Virus record (IMG/VR): IMGVR_UViG_3300048912_000097
Location: 1 to 45,182 of that record
From: a virus
Strand: one strand, 5' to 3'
DNA length: 45,182 bases
Both the position numbers and the translations under genes were made by a program. The notes below the pieces were generated by a model that did no database searches, was not told the origin of the DNA, and saw nothing but the letters and a program-made list of their open reading frames with translations. Within the stretch, counting starts at the first letter, position 1. Each line of letters opens with the position of its first letter. Positions 8,178-17,054 of this stretch are shown here, in pieces.

Positions 8178-10598
8178 TCATGTCGAGTTGTTCAAGACGA
8201 CGTCCTGCCACGTCTCGTAATGCGCCAGAACCTGCGACCAGTCGGCGTACGTGGCGAGCACATCCGCCCACGTCCACTGCGACTGCAGAAGACCCGACGG
8301 GGCGTCGACGACGTCGCAAGGCAACGTCCACACCGCGTGCTGGTCTTCCAGGAACGGGATGATCGAATCCTCGGCCGCGTCGCTCACTGATACCCACGCG
8401 TACTGCGCCGCGCCGGTCGTCTGCGGGATCTGCAGCAACAGCGCCGACGAAGTGCCGAGGATCGTGTCGAGCGCGTCGCCCGTGACCGCGTCGTCCGCTC
8501 GAACCTGCAGCTCGAACGACGGAGCGCCGCGCACGCCGTCAGTGATCGCGATCGGCGTGCGACGGCCGAGCACCTTATGCAGGCCGCGGTTCACGACCCG
8601 CGTGCGCGTGCCGATGTTCGCGACCGTGATCTGAACCGACCACGACGGCACGCCGGGGTGAATCAGCCACGCATCCGTCACCGGCAGCGTCGCCGAGGCG
8701 CTCGTGACCGAGTCGCCTTTCTCCGTCGTCGCGACGTACGTCACTGGCTGGCCGAAGGGCGCCTCGTAGTCGAAGCCGACCCACGAGCCGGAGATCAGCA
8801 CGCCGGGATTCGCGAGCCTGACCGGCGACACGTTCCCGGCCGGGTCGATCCGCTGAATCGTGACCTGCGTCGACGAGTCGGTGACGCCGAGCCCGCTAAC
8901 CGTCAGCGTCATACGCGGCGGCGAGTTGACCGTGTCCGGCGTGACCGTGAGGGCCGCGTGCGCCGCCGAGATGGTGACCGTCGCGGCCGAGCCGAACGCG
9001 CCAGCCGACGCGATGCCGGTGCCGGTGATGGCCTGCGGCCCCGGCAGGATCGCCGAGACAGCCGACAGCTCGTAACCGTCGAACGTGCCGCCCGCAGTCG
9101 ACGCCTGGCCGTCGGCCGTGGTCTTCTGCGTCGTCGTCGCGAGGACGCGCGCCCACTCCGATATGCCGTGCGCGCTCGTGTACGTGAACAGCGTCGTCGC
9201 GTTCGCCTGCGTCGGCGCCGTGCCGGAGTAGTCGCCGAGCGAGAAGACGATCGGCGACCCGGCCGCGCGCGCCGTTGTCAGGCTCGCGTCGATCGTGGAC
9301 AGGTTCGCGACGTCCGACGGCGTCAGGTAGCACGCGACCGGGCACGCGACGGCCGAAGCCGCGTTCAGCCAGGAGCTGTTCGCGACCGGCGCCTTAGCCA
9401 TCCAGTGACCCGAACAGTACGTTTCCAGTACCGAAATGAGGGCCGAGTGGTTCGCGTTGGTCTTGTTGTCGATCAGGAAGAACCGGCCAGCGAGGAGCGA
9501 GTCGCCGATGATGTCTTCGAGGCGGCGAATCAGGTGCCCGCCGACGAGGGTCGTCTTCGACGAGATCGTCGCCCACGTAACGGAGCCGATCGTCTGCGAC
9601 GTGCCGGAGAACACGCGCCCGGTCGTCGAGTCCTGCGAACAGACCCAAACGCCGTCTGACGTCTGCCAGAGGCTGATCTCCAGCGCGACGTCCGCGTTAT
9701 AGGCAGCGCTCGCGTGGTAGTTCTCCAGCGTCTCTTCGCCATAGGTGGCCTGCGAGCCGCCCGCAAACGCCGTGTATTGCGTACCGGCGCGCGTACGGAA
9801 CCATGCCCGGACAGGCGTGTCGGCGACCACGGTCGAGGCGCCGAACGCTTCCGCGGAGGCGATGCCCGAGCCGGTGATCTGCAGGCCGCCGCCGGTCGCC
9901 GCCGACTTGATCGCGACGAGCCCGCCAGCGATGGAGAGCTGCGTCGACGACGTCTCGACGAACGAGCCAGTCGCGCCCGACGGGAGGTTCGCCCACGCGA
10001 CGAGGAGGTCGTCGTCGCCCTTCGAGCCGGACGGCGTCGTCGAGTGAACCGGCGTGTTCGGTAGCTGCGTGAAACCGCTCGGGACGGTGCCCCACGACGG
10101 GTAGCCCTGCGTCGTCGTGCCCGTTGCGTGGCAGACCATGAGGGTTAGCGAGTCGGAGTGGCCGAGGGTAATGCCGGGGATCGTGATAGTCGACGACGAC
10201 GAGGCCCACGAGGACGACGCCGCGTCGACGAGCGTCGACAGGTCGGCGCCGGTCACGCGGTTGATCTGAATGACCCAGCGGCCATTGACAGGGGTTGACC
10301 ACGTCCACGAGGACGTGCCGGAGATCGCCGACGCGCTCGGCACCGCGAGGCCGTACACCTCGGTCGGCCGCGTGAAGCCGTCCGTCGCCGCCGGAGGCGA
10401 CAGCAACGTCCAGCCCGCCGGGGGCGTCAAGTCCTGCCCGGACGAGAAGGGGAGCTGGTTGCAGACGAACGCGACGAGGAGGTCGCCGTCGGCGACTCCG
10501 GTCGGCTTCGAGCAGGCCAGACTACCGACCGCGGAGTCCGACACGGCGGTCGTGTAATCCACGCCCGCCGTGCCGGTCTGAATCACCGGAGCCGCCAC
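8178..10598 (-). CDS. Large minor tail protein with GDPD-like insert
   Basis: An 806-residue protein. GTG 10598 is chosen because AGGAGGTG lies 6 nt upstream and the start falls just past the tape measure stop. Residues 1-235 are a beta-rich domain. A GSGIASAEAFG unit follows at 243-253. Residues ~275-515 resemble a glycerophosphodiester phosphodiesterase barrel (EETLENYH, ALEISLWQTSDGVWVCSQD, FFLIDNKTN). A second repeat unit is at 527-536. The C-terminal ~250 residues look like a distal-tail or hub module (RGLHKVLGRRTPIAITDG, then a Trp-rich end). In the GDPD-like part the usual His of HRG and of HD, and one acidic ligand, are replaced, so binding rather than catalysis is likely. Confidence 0.75.
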   Translation of the reverse strand: MAAPVIQTGTAGVDYTTAVSDSAVGSLACSKPTGVADGDLLVAFVCNQLPFSSGQDLTPPAGWTLLSPPAATDGFTRPTEVYGLAVPSASAISGTSSWTWSTPVNGRWVIQINRVTGADLSTLVDAASSSWASSSSTITIPGITLGHSDSLTLMVCHATGTTTQGYPSWGTVPSGFTQLPNTPVHSTTPSGSKGDDDLLVAWANLPSGATGSFVETSSTQLSIAGGLVAIKSAATGGGLQITGSGIASAEAFGASTVVADTPVRAWFRTRAGTQYTAFAGGSQATYGEETLENYHASAAYNADVALEISLWQTSDGVWVCSQDSTTGRVFSGTSQTIGSVTWATISSKTTLVGGHLIRRLEDIIGDSLLAGRFFLIDNKTNANHSALISVLETYCSGHWMAKAPVANSSWLNAASAVACPVACYLTPSDVANLSTIDASLTTARAAGSPIVFSLGDYSGTAPTQANATTLFTYTSAHGISEWARVLATTTQKTTADGQASTAGGTFDGYELSAVSAILPGPQAITGTGIASAGAFGSAATVTISAAHAALTVTPDTVNSPPRMTLTVSGLGVTDSSTQVTIQRIDPAGNVSPVRLANPGVLISGSWVGFDYEAPFGQPVTYVATTEKGDSVTSASATLPVTDAWLIHPGVPSWSVQITVANIGTRTRVVNRGLHKVLGRRTPIAITDGVRGAPSFELQVRADDAVTGDALDTILGTSSALLLQIPQTTGAAQYAWVSVSDAAEDSIIPFLEDQHAVWTLPCDVVDAPSGLLQSQWTWADVLATYADWSQVLAHYETWQDVVLNNST

Positions 10599-10615
10599 AA
10601 TCGCACCTCCTGGTG

Positions 10616-13600
10616 TTATCCGTACTGGTGCATGCGGCTCAGCTCGTCTAGGACGCCCTCGAAGCCGCGTGAGTTGATCGCGGCCTGGCCGACGACCTCG
10701 CCGTCGATGTAGACGTCGACGGGCCGACTCGCCAGGGCGCATACCGCGGCGGCCAGCTTCGCGACGTCGCTCGAACGGCTTGCCCGAGCCGGGCGCGAGT
10801 AGCGCGCCGAGATCACGTCGCCTGCAGCGAAGCCGCCTTCGTCGAACGTCGCAACGCCGCCGAGCCGACGAGCGGTCTCAGACAGGATCGCCTTAGCTCG
10901 CGGCCGACGGCCGTCGTTCGCAAGCGGGATGTACGCCTCGCCGCCCGTCTCGGGCTCGGCGAACACGCGCACCCGACCGGGCTGCGTCTGCGCGATCATC
11001 GGGAGGTGTTCCTCGATGCCGCCGTACGCGTACGCCTTGAACAGGCGCCCGAGCGCGCCGCGCGAGTAGTTGATACCCGCGTTCTGGCGCCCGCTACTGT
11101 CGAGGTTGATCGTCTCGTGAATGGCCTTCGTGTACGTGCTCAGGTAGACCGTTTTCGACTGCGCAGCCCGGAGCAGGTTCACGGCCTCGCGCACTTGCTC
11201 CAGGCCGGAGACGTGCGCGCTGATCGTAGTCGTCTTGCTCCGCGGGACAGCGTTGTACCGGTCGATGATCGCCTGAATGTTGGCCGGGACGACACCGCGC
11301 TTGATCAGGTTCGTGAGAACCTGCTTCGGCATCTTCGCGTACGTGCCGATGAGCGTCGAGACGTCCTTCGTGTTCATGCCGAGGTGTCTCGCGTTCGTTT
11401 CGAGCGAGCCGACCTGCTTCTCGTACGCCGTCGAAACATCGTTGATGTTCTTGTGGTGACGGATCTCGCCCTCGGCGTTGCGGTTGATCTGATCGAGGTT
11501 CTCTTTCAGAACTTCCCGGTTGCGGATCCCGGCCGCGGTGTGAATGTCGAGCGAGGTGCCCGACGACGCCGTCGCGGCCTTCAGCTTGCGGAAGCTGACG
11601 CCGAGCTGGTCGGTCGTCAGGATGCCCTTGCCGAGGGAACGCTGATACAGGATGTACTCGCGCTCGGCGTTCTGCGCCGCGTTCGTCTGCGCGCCGAGGG
11701 CGTTCGTGATCCCGACGAATTCCTTCTTCGTGATCTTGCCCGTTGACGCGGCCCTCGCGAGCTGGTCGTTCAGCTTGCCTATTGACTGCCACGACAGATT
11801 GCCGGTCGCGGCCTGCAGGAGCTTGTTCGGGTTGATGCCTGCGCGTTGCGCGATGTCGAGCGAGTTGCCGCCCTTGCCGGACATGAACGCCGACGACATC
11901 TGCGACTGGAACGACGAGCCGAACGCACCGTTATCCGACGCGATCGACTGCAGCGCGTTCTGAATCGACGCGTGCGTCTCGGCGACGGCCTGAGCGACCA
12001 TGGCCGCGCCGCGCGCGGCTGCAGCCTTCGCGGCCTTGCCGGGTGCCTCGAACGCATCCTTGATGGCCGAGAAGGCGCCGATACCGCCGCCGACGACCGC
12101 GCCGAGCGGGTTGCCGCCGGACAGCGCGAAGCCGCCCAGCGCCCCGCCGAGCACCTTCGTAAGCCCGCTGCCGAGCTGGCCCTTCAGTGAGCTTGGTCCG
12201 AGCGCCTTGCCGACCATGTCGCCCGCGGCGATGCCGAGCACGCCGCCGATACCGCCGCCGACGGCGCCGCCCAGCGCCTTACGCAGGCCGCCGATCATCG
12301 ACGAGCCGATCCTCGCGCCCATACCGTACGAGCGGGTCGACATCTGCGACTCGGCCCGCGTGACGCCCGACAGGCCCGTGATGAAGTTCGTAACCGCGCG
12401 CGCGGCCGTGAGGCCCCACGAGGCGAGGCGCGCGCCGGTCGACAGCAGACGGCCGACGATGCCGATAACTGGACCCATCGCCGCGGCGAGGAGCCCGAAC
12501 TTCACGATCGCGCCCTGCATGCCGGGGGAGAGGTGCGAGAACCAGTCAGCAACCTTGCTGATCACGCCGATGACGCGCGTCGCGACCGGCATAAGCTTCT
12601 CGCCGAGCGTCTCCGCAGCGACCTCGAACTTCTCCTTCGCCTGCGCCATCTTGAACGACGCGGTCGAGGTGGTCTTGCCCCAGCCCTCGACGTTCTTCTG
12701 CGCGTCGGCCATAGCCTGCGAGACGGACTTCGTCGCGCCCCTGAAAAACGTCAGGTTGTGGCCGCCGAGCTGCAGCGCCGTGTTAAGACCGGTCGCGCCG
12801 CCGAAGATCGCCTTCAGCTCCGCCGCCATCGTCTTCTGCTGCGGCGTGCCGTTCTTGACGGAGTCGTTATACCCCTTGACCTTCATTGCCAGCGTGGCGA
12901 ACGCCTGGCCCTGCGCGGCGCCCTCGGCGCCGAGGCCGCGGTACGCCTTGCGGTAGTCGGCGAAGGAGAGCGAGCCCTTCAGGAACTGAGTCGACAGCGC
13001 CGCGAGGTGCGGCGACATCTTCGACTGCATCGCGGAGAGGTCGGAGGTTCCGGCTTCCATCCTCTTCATGGTGTTCAGGTAGACGAGGCCGGAGTGCGGA
13101 AGCTTCGACTCGATGTACTGCAGCGTGCCGGTCAGCCCACGCTTGCCGAGGTTCTGCGAGACGTTGACGGACGAAATGCCGAGCTGGTTCATCGCCGCTA
13201 CCGCGACGTTGTTCGGGGCCTGCAGATTTCGGATTGTGAAAGCTAGTTCCTGCGTGGCTTCCTGCGCGCTCGTGCCGTGCTGCGTCAGCGTGGCGATAGC
13301 GCCCGCGACCTGCGAGAACTTGATGCCCGCGGCCGACGCGACCGGGATCACGGTCGACAGCGCGCCCGCATATTCCTGCATGGTCGTCTTCGCGAGGCCG
13401 GAGCCGCGGATGATCGCGTTCTCCGTGCTTACGGCATCCTTCGCGGTCAGGCCGTAGGACATCATGACCGACGTAAGGGCCGATACGGACGTCGCGAGCG
13501 GGACGTTCTCGGCGCGCGCGCCTTGCGCGGCAGCCCTTAGCGTCGTGAGCTGGTCAACAGCGGACCACCTACGGCCGCCAGCCTTCGCAACCGTGTACAT

Positions 13601-13975
13601 GCCTTCGGAGAGCTGCGAGAGGCTCGTGCCGGTGTCGACGGCCATCTTCTTGATACCGGCCGACAGGGCCGGGATGTTCTTCGCAGGCTCGCCCGCGGCG
13701 GTCTGGATCAGCGTCATGGACTTCTGGAAGTCCATAGCAGTCTTGATCGACAGCGCGCCGACGGCGAGCAGGGGAAGCGTGAGCTTGCGGGTCAGCGACG
13801 AGCCGACGGTCTGCATCTTGCCGCCGAGGAGGCCGACACGCGCCGTTGCCTTCTCCAAGCGCCCGAACGCCCCAGCGGTCGCCTCAGCGGAGGCAGCCGC
13901 CGAGCGCGCCGCGGGGGAGAACGAGTCCTTGCCGATGATGTCGAACAGGACGGAGCGCGCAGAGAAGCCGGACAC
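10616..13975 (-). CDS. Tail tape measure protein
   Basis: At 1119 residues this is the longest protein in the window. It starts at GTG 13975 with GAGGTG just upstream. The N-terminal region (GGKMQTVGSSLTRKLTLPLLAVGALSIKTAMDFQKSM) matches the TP901-type tape measure core. Long helical, Ala/Gln-rich stretches follow, then hydrophobic Gly/Ala-rich segments near residues 480-640 expected for membrane passage during DNA ejection. It sets tail length and is built around the G/GT chaperones encoded immediately upstream. Confidence 0.93.
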   Translation of the reverse strand: MSGFSARSVLFDIIGKDSFSPAARSAAASAEATAGAFGRLEKATARVGLLGGKMQTVGSSLTRKLTLPLLAVGALSIKTAMDFQKSMTLIQTAAGEPAKNIPALSAGIKKMAVDTGTSLSQLSEGMYTVAKAGGRRWSAVDQLTTLRAAAQGARAENVPLATSVSALTSVMMSYGLTAKDAVSTENAIIRGSGLAKTTMQEYAGALSTVIPVASAAGIKFSQVAGAIATLTQHGTSAQEATQELAFTIRNLQAPNNVAVAAMNQLGISSVNVSQNLGKRGLTGTLQYIESKLPHSGLVYLNTMKRMEAGTSDLSAMQSKMSPHLAALSTQFLKGSLSFADYRKAYRGLGAEGAAQGQAFATLAMKVKGYNDSVKNGTPQQKTMAAELKAIFGGATGLNTALQLGGHNLTFFRGATKSVSQAMADAQKNVEGWGKTTSTASFKMAQAKEKFEVAAETLGEKLMPVATRVIGVISKVADWFSHLSPGMQGAIVKFGLLAAAMGPVIGIVGRLLSTGARLASWGLTAARAVTNFITGLSGVTRAESQMSTRSYGMGARIGSSMIGGLRKALGGAVGGGIGGVLGIAAGDMVGKALGPSSLKGQLGSGLTKVLGGALGGFALSGGNPLGAVVGGGIGAFSAIKDAFEAPGKAAKAAAARGAAMVAQAVAETHASIQNALQSIASDNGAFGSSFQSQMSSAFMSGKGGNSLDIAQRAGINPNKLLQAATGNLSWQSIGKLNDQLARAASTGKITKKEFVGITNALGAQTNAAQNAEREYILYQRSLGKGILTTDQLGVSFRKLKAATASSGTSLDIHTAAGIRNREVLKENLDQINRNAEGEIRHHKNINDVSTAYEKQVGSLETNARHLGMNTKDVSTLIGTYAKMPKQVLTNLIKRGVVPANIQAIIDRYNAVPRSKTTTISAHVSGLEQVREAVNLLRAAQSKTVYLSTYTKAIHETINLDSSGRQNAGINYSRGALGRLFKAYAYGGIEEHLPMIAQTQPGRVRVFAEPETGGEAYIPLANDGRRPRAKAILSETARRLGGVATFDEGGFAAGDVISARYSRPARASRSSDVAKLAAAVCALASRPVDVYIDGEVVGQAAINSRGFEGVLDELSRMHQYG

Positions 13976-13977
13976 GT

Positions 13978-14522
13978 TTACACCTCGTCAGTCTCGGGGG
14001 CGTCTTGTGCCGCTGCGATCCGCTTAGCCTTCAGTCCGAAGTACGCAATCCACTCGGCGAACTCCGCACGCGAAAGGCGTTCCGACGCCTCGTCGACCGT
14101 GCAGTGAAGAACTTCCTCGGCTAGCTGGAAGAGGAAGTATCGTCGGTCGTCGCCTCGGAGTTTCCCTCGGCGTCTGCGACCGCGGTGTCGGTGATCTCGG
14201 ACAGCTCGCCGATAGCCTCGACGATGCGCGACACGATCGACACCGGAAGCTGGCTGATCTGCTCGACGTCGCCGTCGCGGAACACGCGAAGCCGGTTCTC
14301 GTCCTCGACGCACCGCGACACGAGGAACGCGGCGGCGTTTACACCGTCCTCGGAGAACGACTGGCGGGCAAGTTTCGCCTGATGGATCTCAAATTCCTTG
14401 ATCGTGGTTCCGCGGACCCAAACCTTCGTCGGGTTGCCGTTCTCGTCCGGCGCCTCGGGGATCTCGACCTCTTTGCGGCCGGTGTTGCCTGTCTGGTTCA
14501 GGATCTGTGACTTCAGGGACAT
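13978..14522 (-). CDS. Tail assembly chaperone GT (by -1 frameshift)
   Basis: The extended chaperone is made when ribosomes reading the G gene slip back one base on GGGAAAC at 14166-14160. The first 121 codons are shared with G. Translation then continues in the -1 frame for 60 codons (LRGDDRRYFLFQLAEEV onward, ending APETDEV), giving 181 residues. The T extension stops a few bases before the tape measure start, as in lambda-type phages, where G and GT bind and guide the tape measure during tail assembly. The fusion length is deduced from the sequence; its production is inference from the slippery site. Confidence 0.82.
14121..14522 (-). CDS. Tail assembly chaperone G
   Basis: A 133-residue product of zero-frame translation, starting MSLKSQILNQTGNTG and ending in an acidic Ser-rich tail (TTDDTSSSS). 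It has the usual size for the short chaperone and lies directly upstream of the tape measure. The central part (IHQAKLARQSFSEDGVNAAAFLVSRCV and VSRIVEAIGELS) is helical and typical of the TAC family. It is read through into GT at a low rate by frameshifting. Confidence 0.85.
   Translation of the reverse strand: MSLKSQILNQTGNTGRKEVEIPEAPDENGNPTKVWVRGTTIKEFEIHQAKLARQSFSEDGVNAAAFLVSRCVEDENRLRVFRDGDVEQISQLPVSIVSRIVEAIGELSEITDTAVADAEGNSEATTDDTSSSS
14160..14166 (-). promoter_or_regulatory. Programmed -1 frameshift site GGGAAAC
   Basis: On the minus strand the zero frame reads GAG GGA AAC, so GGGAAAC fits X-XXY-YYZ. This is the site type used by many dsDNA phages to make the G-T tail chaperone fusion. 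Slippage joins the G frame to a long open -1 frame with no start of its own. Confidence 0.88.
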
Positions 14523-14528
14523 GACGGG

Positions 14529-14996
14529 TTAGCCTCCTGCGGCAAGTTCGGCCGCCGTCTCACTGACGGCGGCCTGCACCCCGGCCATAACGCCGGGGAG
14601 GTGTGGCGGGATCGCTTTCGCGAAGAACGGGTGATTCTGCTGGGGCACGTAGCGGTCGATGTGGCCGTACACCGGGTGGCGCCAGCCGCCGTGCTCCTCC
14701 TTGTCCGGCAGGGCTTCCTGACCGGCTGGCATGCGCGACGCGTCGACCATGAGACGCACCACTGAGACGCTGCCGCCCGCTCGAACCTGCGTGCGGGTGG
14801 CTGCGGCGAACGCTGCGCGGAGGCCGGTGTGACCGTGCCCCTCGGCGGGGATCGCGAGCGCGTTCGACTGGACTTGCCTCTTCATCGGCTCGACGGCGAC
14901 GATGATGTGTCGCCGCATACGGCCGCGTAGGGTGCCCGGCGCTCGACGCAGACCGCGCGCAACTGAACGCATCTGCGACGAGGCCAGGGCACCCAC
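14529..14996 (-). CDS. HK97 gp10-like head-tail or tail completion protein
   Basis: A 155-residue protein from GTG 14996 (GGAGGTT upstream). The basic N-terminus (MRSVARGLRRAPGTLRGRMRR) and the C-terminal signature GWRHPVYGH, RYVPQQNHPFF, AIPPHLPGV match the gp10-like family that helps join or complete the tail. It is encoded between the major tail protein and the chaperones, rather than among the connector genes where it is more usual. Confidence 0.75.
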   Translation of the reverse strand: MGALASSQMRSVARGLRRAPGTLRGRMRRHIIVAVEPMKRQVQSNALAIPAEGHGHTGLRAAFAAATRTQVRAGGSVSVVRLMVDASRMPAGQEALPDKEEHGGWRHPVYGHIDRYVPQQNHPFFAKAIPPHLPGVMAGVQAAVSETAAELAAGG

Positions 14997-15008
14997 GGTG
15001 AACCTCCG

Positions 15009-15521
15009 TCAGGCGGTCGGAACGGCGATGAAGCCGGACGGGGGTTGAGTGATCGCGTACATGACGGTGAGCTGCGCGGCAGCGGTGACGTCGTCCGAGG
15101 TCGCGACCGAGGTCACGGTAACCGGGAAGACCTTCATCTTGCCGCCGGTCACGAGGCCCTCGTATGCGATAGCCATATAGCCGCTCGTCGGAACGCTGCC
15201 GCTCGACCCGTCGTCGAAGACGGTACGGAGGTCGCTTGACGTCTTGTCCATGTTGAACGTCAGCGAGGAGTCGGCCGCCGAGATCATGCCGGGCACCTTC
15301 GGCGTCCAGCGCGACTGAGCGTTCGGGAGGTCGACAGTCGCGCCCTGGCCGGACCAGCCAGCCTGAGATGCGATCGCGCCGGACAGTTCCTTACCGGCCG
15401 ACAGCTCCGCGGAGGTCGGGGTGAGGTAGTTCGCAGCAGTGGTGAAGAAGACCCACTTGCGGACGGCGACCTGGATGTAACCGGACACCGGCGCCACAAC
15501 AGTAGGGGTAGGCAGACCCAT
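15009..15521 (-). CDS. Major tail protein
   Basis: A 170-residue protein (MGLPTPTVVAPVSGYIQVAV) with alternating strands and a closing Ig-like strand pattern (VTVTSVATSDDVTAAAQLTVMYAIT). Its size and position, after the terminator/connector genes and before the G/GT chaperones and tape measure, fit the tube protein polymerising around the tape measure. A strong start region with AAAGGAGCAGACTC lies just upstream. Confidence 0.8.
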   Translation of the reverse strand: MGLPTPTVVAPVSGYIQVAVRKWVFFTTAANYLTPTSAELSAGKELSGAIASQAGWSGQGATVDLPNAQSRWTPKVPGMISAADSSLTFNMDKTSSDLRTVFDDGSSGSVPTSGYMAIAYEGLVTGGKMKVFPVTVTSVATSDDVTAAAQLTVMYAITQPPSGFIAVPTA

Positions 15522-15567
15522 GAGTCTGCTCCTTTCGATTTCAGAATTGGGCCGGTGACCCGGCAGG

Positions 15568-15584
15568 GGCCGCGATACGCGGCC
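15568..15584 (-). terminator. GC hairpin before the major tail gene
   Basis: A 7-bp perfect stem GGCCGCG/CGCGGCC with a 3-nt loop lies in the 71-nt gap between the connector gene (ends 15593) and the major tail gene. There is no U-run, so it may be an attenuator or mRNA-stabilising hairpin rather than a full terminator. Confidence 0.35.
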
Positions 15585-15592
15585 GGGATGAA

Positions 15593-16024
15593 TTACGCTT
15601 GAACGCGCACAGAGAAGCGCAGATCAACGACCGGGCCTTCGATGGTCATGAACGGAATCACGTCGCCGTCGCTCGGGCACGCCGTCATCACGACGCCGCC
15701 GAGCAGAGGATCAGCCATGATCGCGTCGGCGACAGCCCGGTAAGCGTCGAACAGCGTCGACTCGACAGCCGTCATCTGGTCCTCCGTCGCGTCGTACGCG
15801 AGAGACAGGAGACACGAGATTTCGGCCGTCTCGATACCGGACGCGCCCGCGGCATTGTTGTAACCGAAGCTGAATTGCACGGCCGGTTGATCCGTCCTGT
15901 CCCAGCCGACAGCCAGGAACATGTTCAGCGGATCCCACACGGGGCCGTTCACAACCTGCCACGCGGGGAGCGCGGCAGACGCGAGAGCGACGATAGCGGC
16001 CTTCGCCGCCGGAATCGCGCTCAC
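15593..16024 (-). CDS. Tail terminator / head-tail neck protein
   Basis: A 143-residue protein. GTG 16024 overlaps the preceding stop (GTGA), giving MSAIPAAKAAIVALASAALP. The body has the alternating helix-strand pattern of tail terminator proteins (PLNMFLAVGWDRTDQPAVQFSF, ETAEISCLLSLAYD, VESTLFDAYRAVADAI, VVDLRFSVRVQA). It sits between the gp6-like connector and the major tail protein, the usual place for the protein that caps the tail tube and joins it to the head. Confidence 0.7.
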   Translation of the reverse strand: MSAIPAAKAAIVALASAALPAWQVVNGPVWDPLNMFLAVGWDRTDQPAVQFSFGYNNAAGASGIETAEISCLLSLAYDATEDQMTAVESTLFDAYRAVADAIMADPLLGGVVMTACPSDGDVIPFMTIEGPVVDLRFSVRVQA

Positions 16025-16434
16025 GACCACTGCGTGACCGTGCCGTCGACATCCCACAGCGGGAGCGCGACGGCATAGTCATCGGGCAGAAGGTTGATCG
16101 TGAATGCCGAGCCGATGTCGGCGGCCGTGCGGAGATCGGCCTTGTCGGCCTTCGTGAGCCACACGCCGCCCCCGGAGGAGTTACCCGCGACCAGAGCACC
16201 GGCCGCGGCCATCTGCGCGCTACGGGCGCCCGTAGGCGTCGTGTAGGCGCGAGCTGCGATCCGCTCGACCACGAACGCGGCCGACTGCGGCACAGCCGAC
16301 ACGCCGATCTGCGCGAGATAGTTCGCGCAAGCCTGCTGCGCCCGGTCGATGAGGTGCGCGGCGCGCGACTCCTGAATCGACGTGTCGTTCAGGGCGAGGC
16401 CCAGCTCGGCAACCGAAACAATGGGAGTTGTCAT
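16021..16434 (-). CDS. Head-tail connector (gp6-like)
   Basis: A 137-residue protein starting MTTPIVSVAELGLALNDTS. Helical N-terminus (RAAHLIDRAQQACANYLAQIG, VVERIAARAYTTPTGARSAQ), then a short beta end (ALPLWDVDGTVTQWS). This matches small connector proteins (HK97 gp6 or phi13 type) that form the ring under the portal. Neighbours (capsid genes before, neck protein after) support it. Confidence 0.7.
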   Translation of the reverse strand: MTTPIVSVAELGLALNDTSIQESRAAHLIDRAQQACANYLAQIGVSAVPQSAAFVVERIAARAYTTPTGARSAQMAAAGALVAGNSSGGGVWLTKADKADLRTAADIGSAFTINLLPDDYAVALPLWDVDGTVTQWS

Positions 16435-16452
16435 CGGGCCTCGCCCCTTCCG

Positions 16453-16698
16453 TCAGTCCTTGACTTCGGCGATGCCGTAATCGTTGATCTTGCGAACACG
16501 CTCGGCGACCTTCGCGTCGTCCGTCTCGAACGCGTACACCCGCGAGCCGAGGCCGCCCTGTTGGCCGGTCAGCGAAGGGCGCGGATCGCCGGGGACAAGC
16601 TCGAACTTCGCCCACGGCTTGTGCAGCAGGGCGCCGGTCTTCTCGTCCTTCTCCTGATCGGCGAATTCGACGCCGTAATGCGAGGTGAACTTAGCCAT
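16453..16698 (-). CDS. Small head-region protein, unknown function
   Basis: An 81-residue charged protein (MAKFTSHYGVEFADQEKDEK ... KVAERVRKINDYGIAEVKD). It lies between a decoration-like gene and the connectors. The C-terminal half resembles short virion proteins that carry a helix for capsid or connector contact. No family is recognised; real coding status is supported by spacing, ribosome site (GGAGAG) and operon position. Confidence 0.6.
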   Translation of the reverse strand: MAKFTSHYGVEFADQEKDEKTGALLHKPWAKFELVPGDPRPSLTGQQGGLGSRVYAFETDDAKVAERVRKINDYGIAEVKD

Positions 16699-16712
16699 TC
16701 GAGACTCTCTCC

Positions 16713-17054
16713 TTACGGCTTAGCGATAGCCGCGACGGTCACCGAGGTGACACCGGAATAAGTGACGCCCGCGTTACCCGTGACCGGGTCGACACAGTTG
16801 GTCGGCACCGGGACGTATGTGTCCTTAGCGGCCGGGCAGGAGACCGGCACAGCCGCGTGAACGGTGTTCTGCGAGCACGGGACGACCGGCGTCGGCGATA
16901 CGGTGATCGCCGAGCCGCCGCCGTTGTGTACGACGAGGTAAACCTCTTTGTACTGACTGACGCCGACGACGGTGTCGCCGCCAGCAGTCGCCGCGGCCGG
17001 AGTCACGCTCACGGATCCGGCCGCGTCCGGGTTTACCGGGGTGATGTTAGCCAT
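16713..17054 (-). CDS. Candidate head decoration protein
   Basis: A 113-residue beta-rich protein (MANITPVNPDAAGSVSVTPA, VYLVVHNGGGSAITVSPTPV, GVTYSGVTSVTVAAIAKP). It follows the major capsid gene at short distance, where decoration or capsid-stabilising proteins are commonly encoded. It has Cys at several positions (VVPCSQN, PVSCPAA, TNCVDP), notable for a cytoplasmically assembled virion. Role is inference. Confidence 0.6.
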   Translation of the reverse strand: MANITPVNPDAAGSVSVTPAAATAGGDTVVGVSQYKEVYLVVHNGGGSAITVSPTPVVPCSQNTVHAAVPVSCPAAKDTYVPVPTNCVDPVTGNAGVTYSGVTSVTVAAIAKP

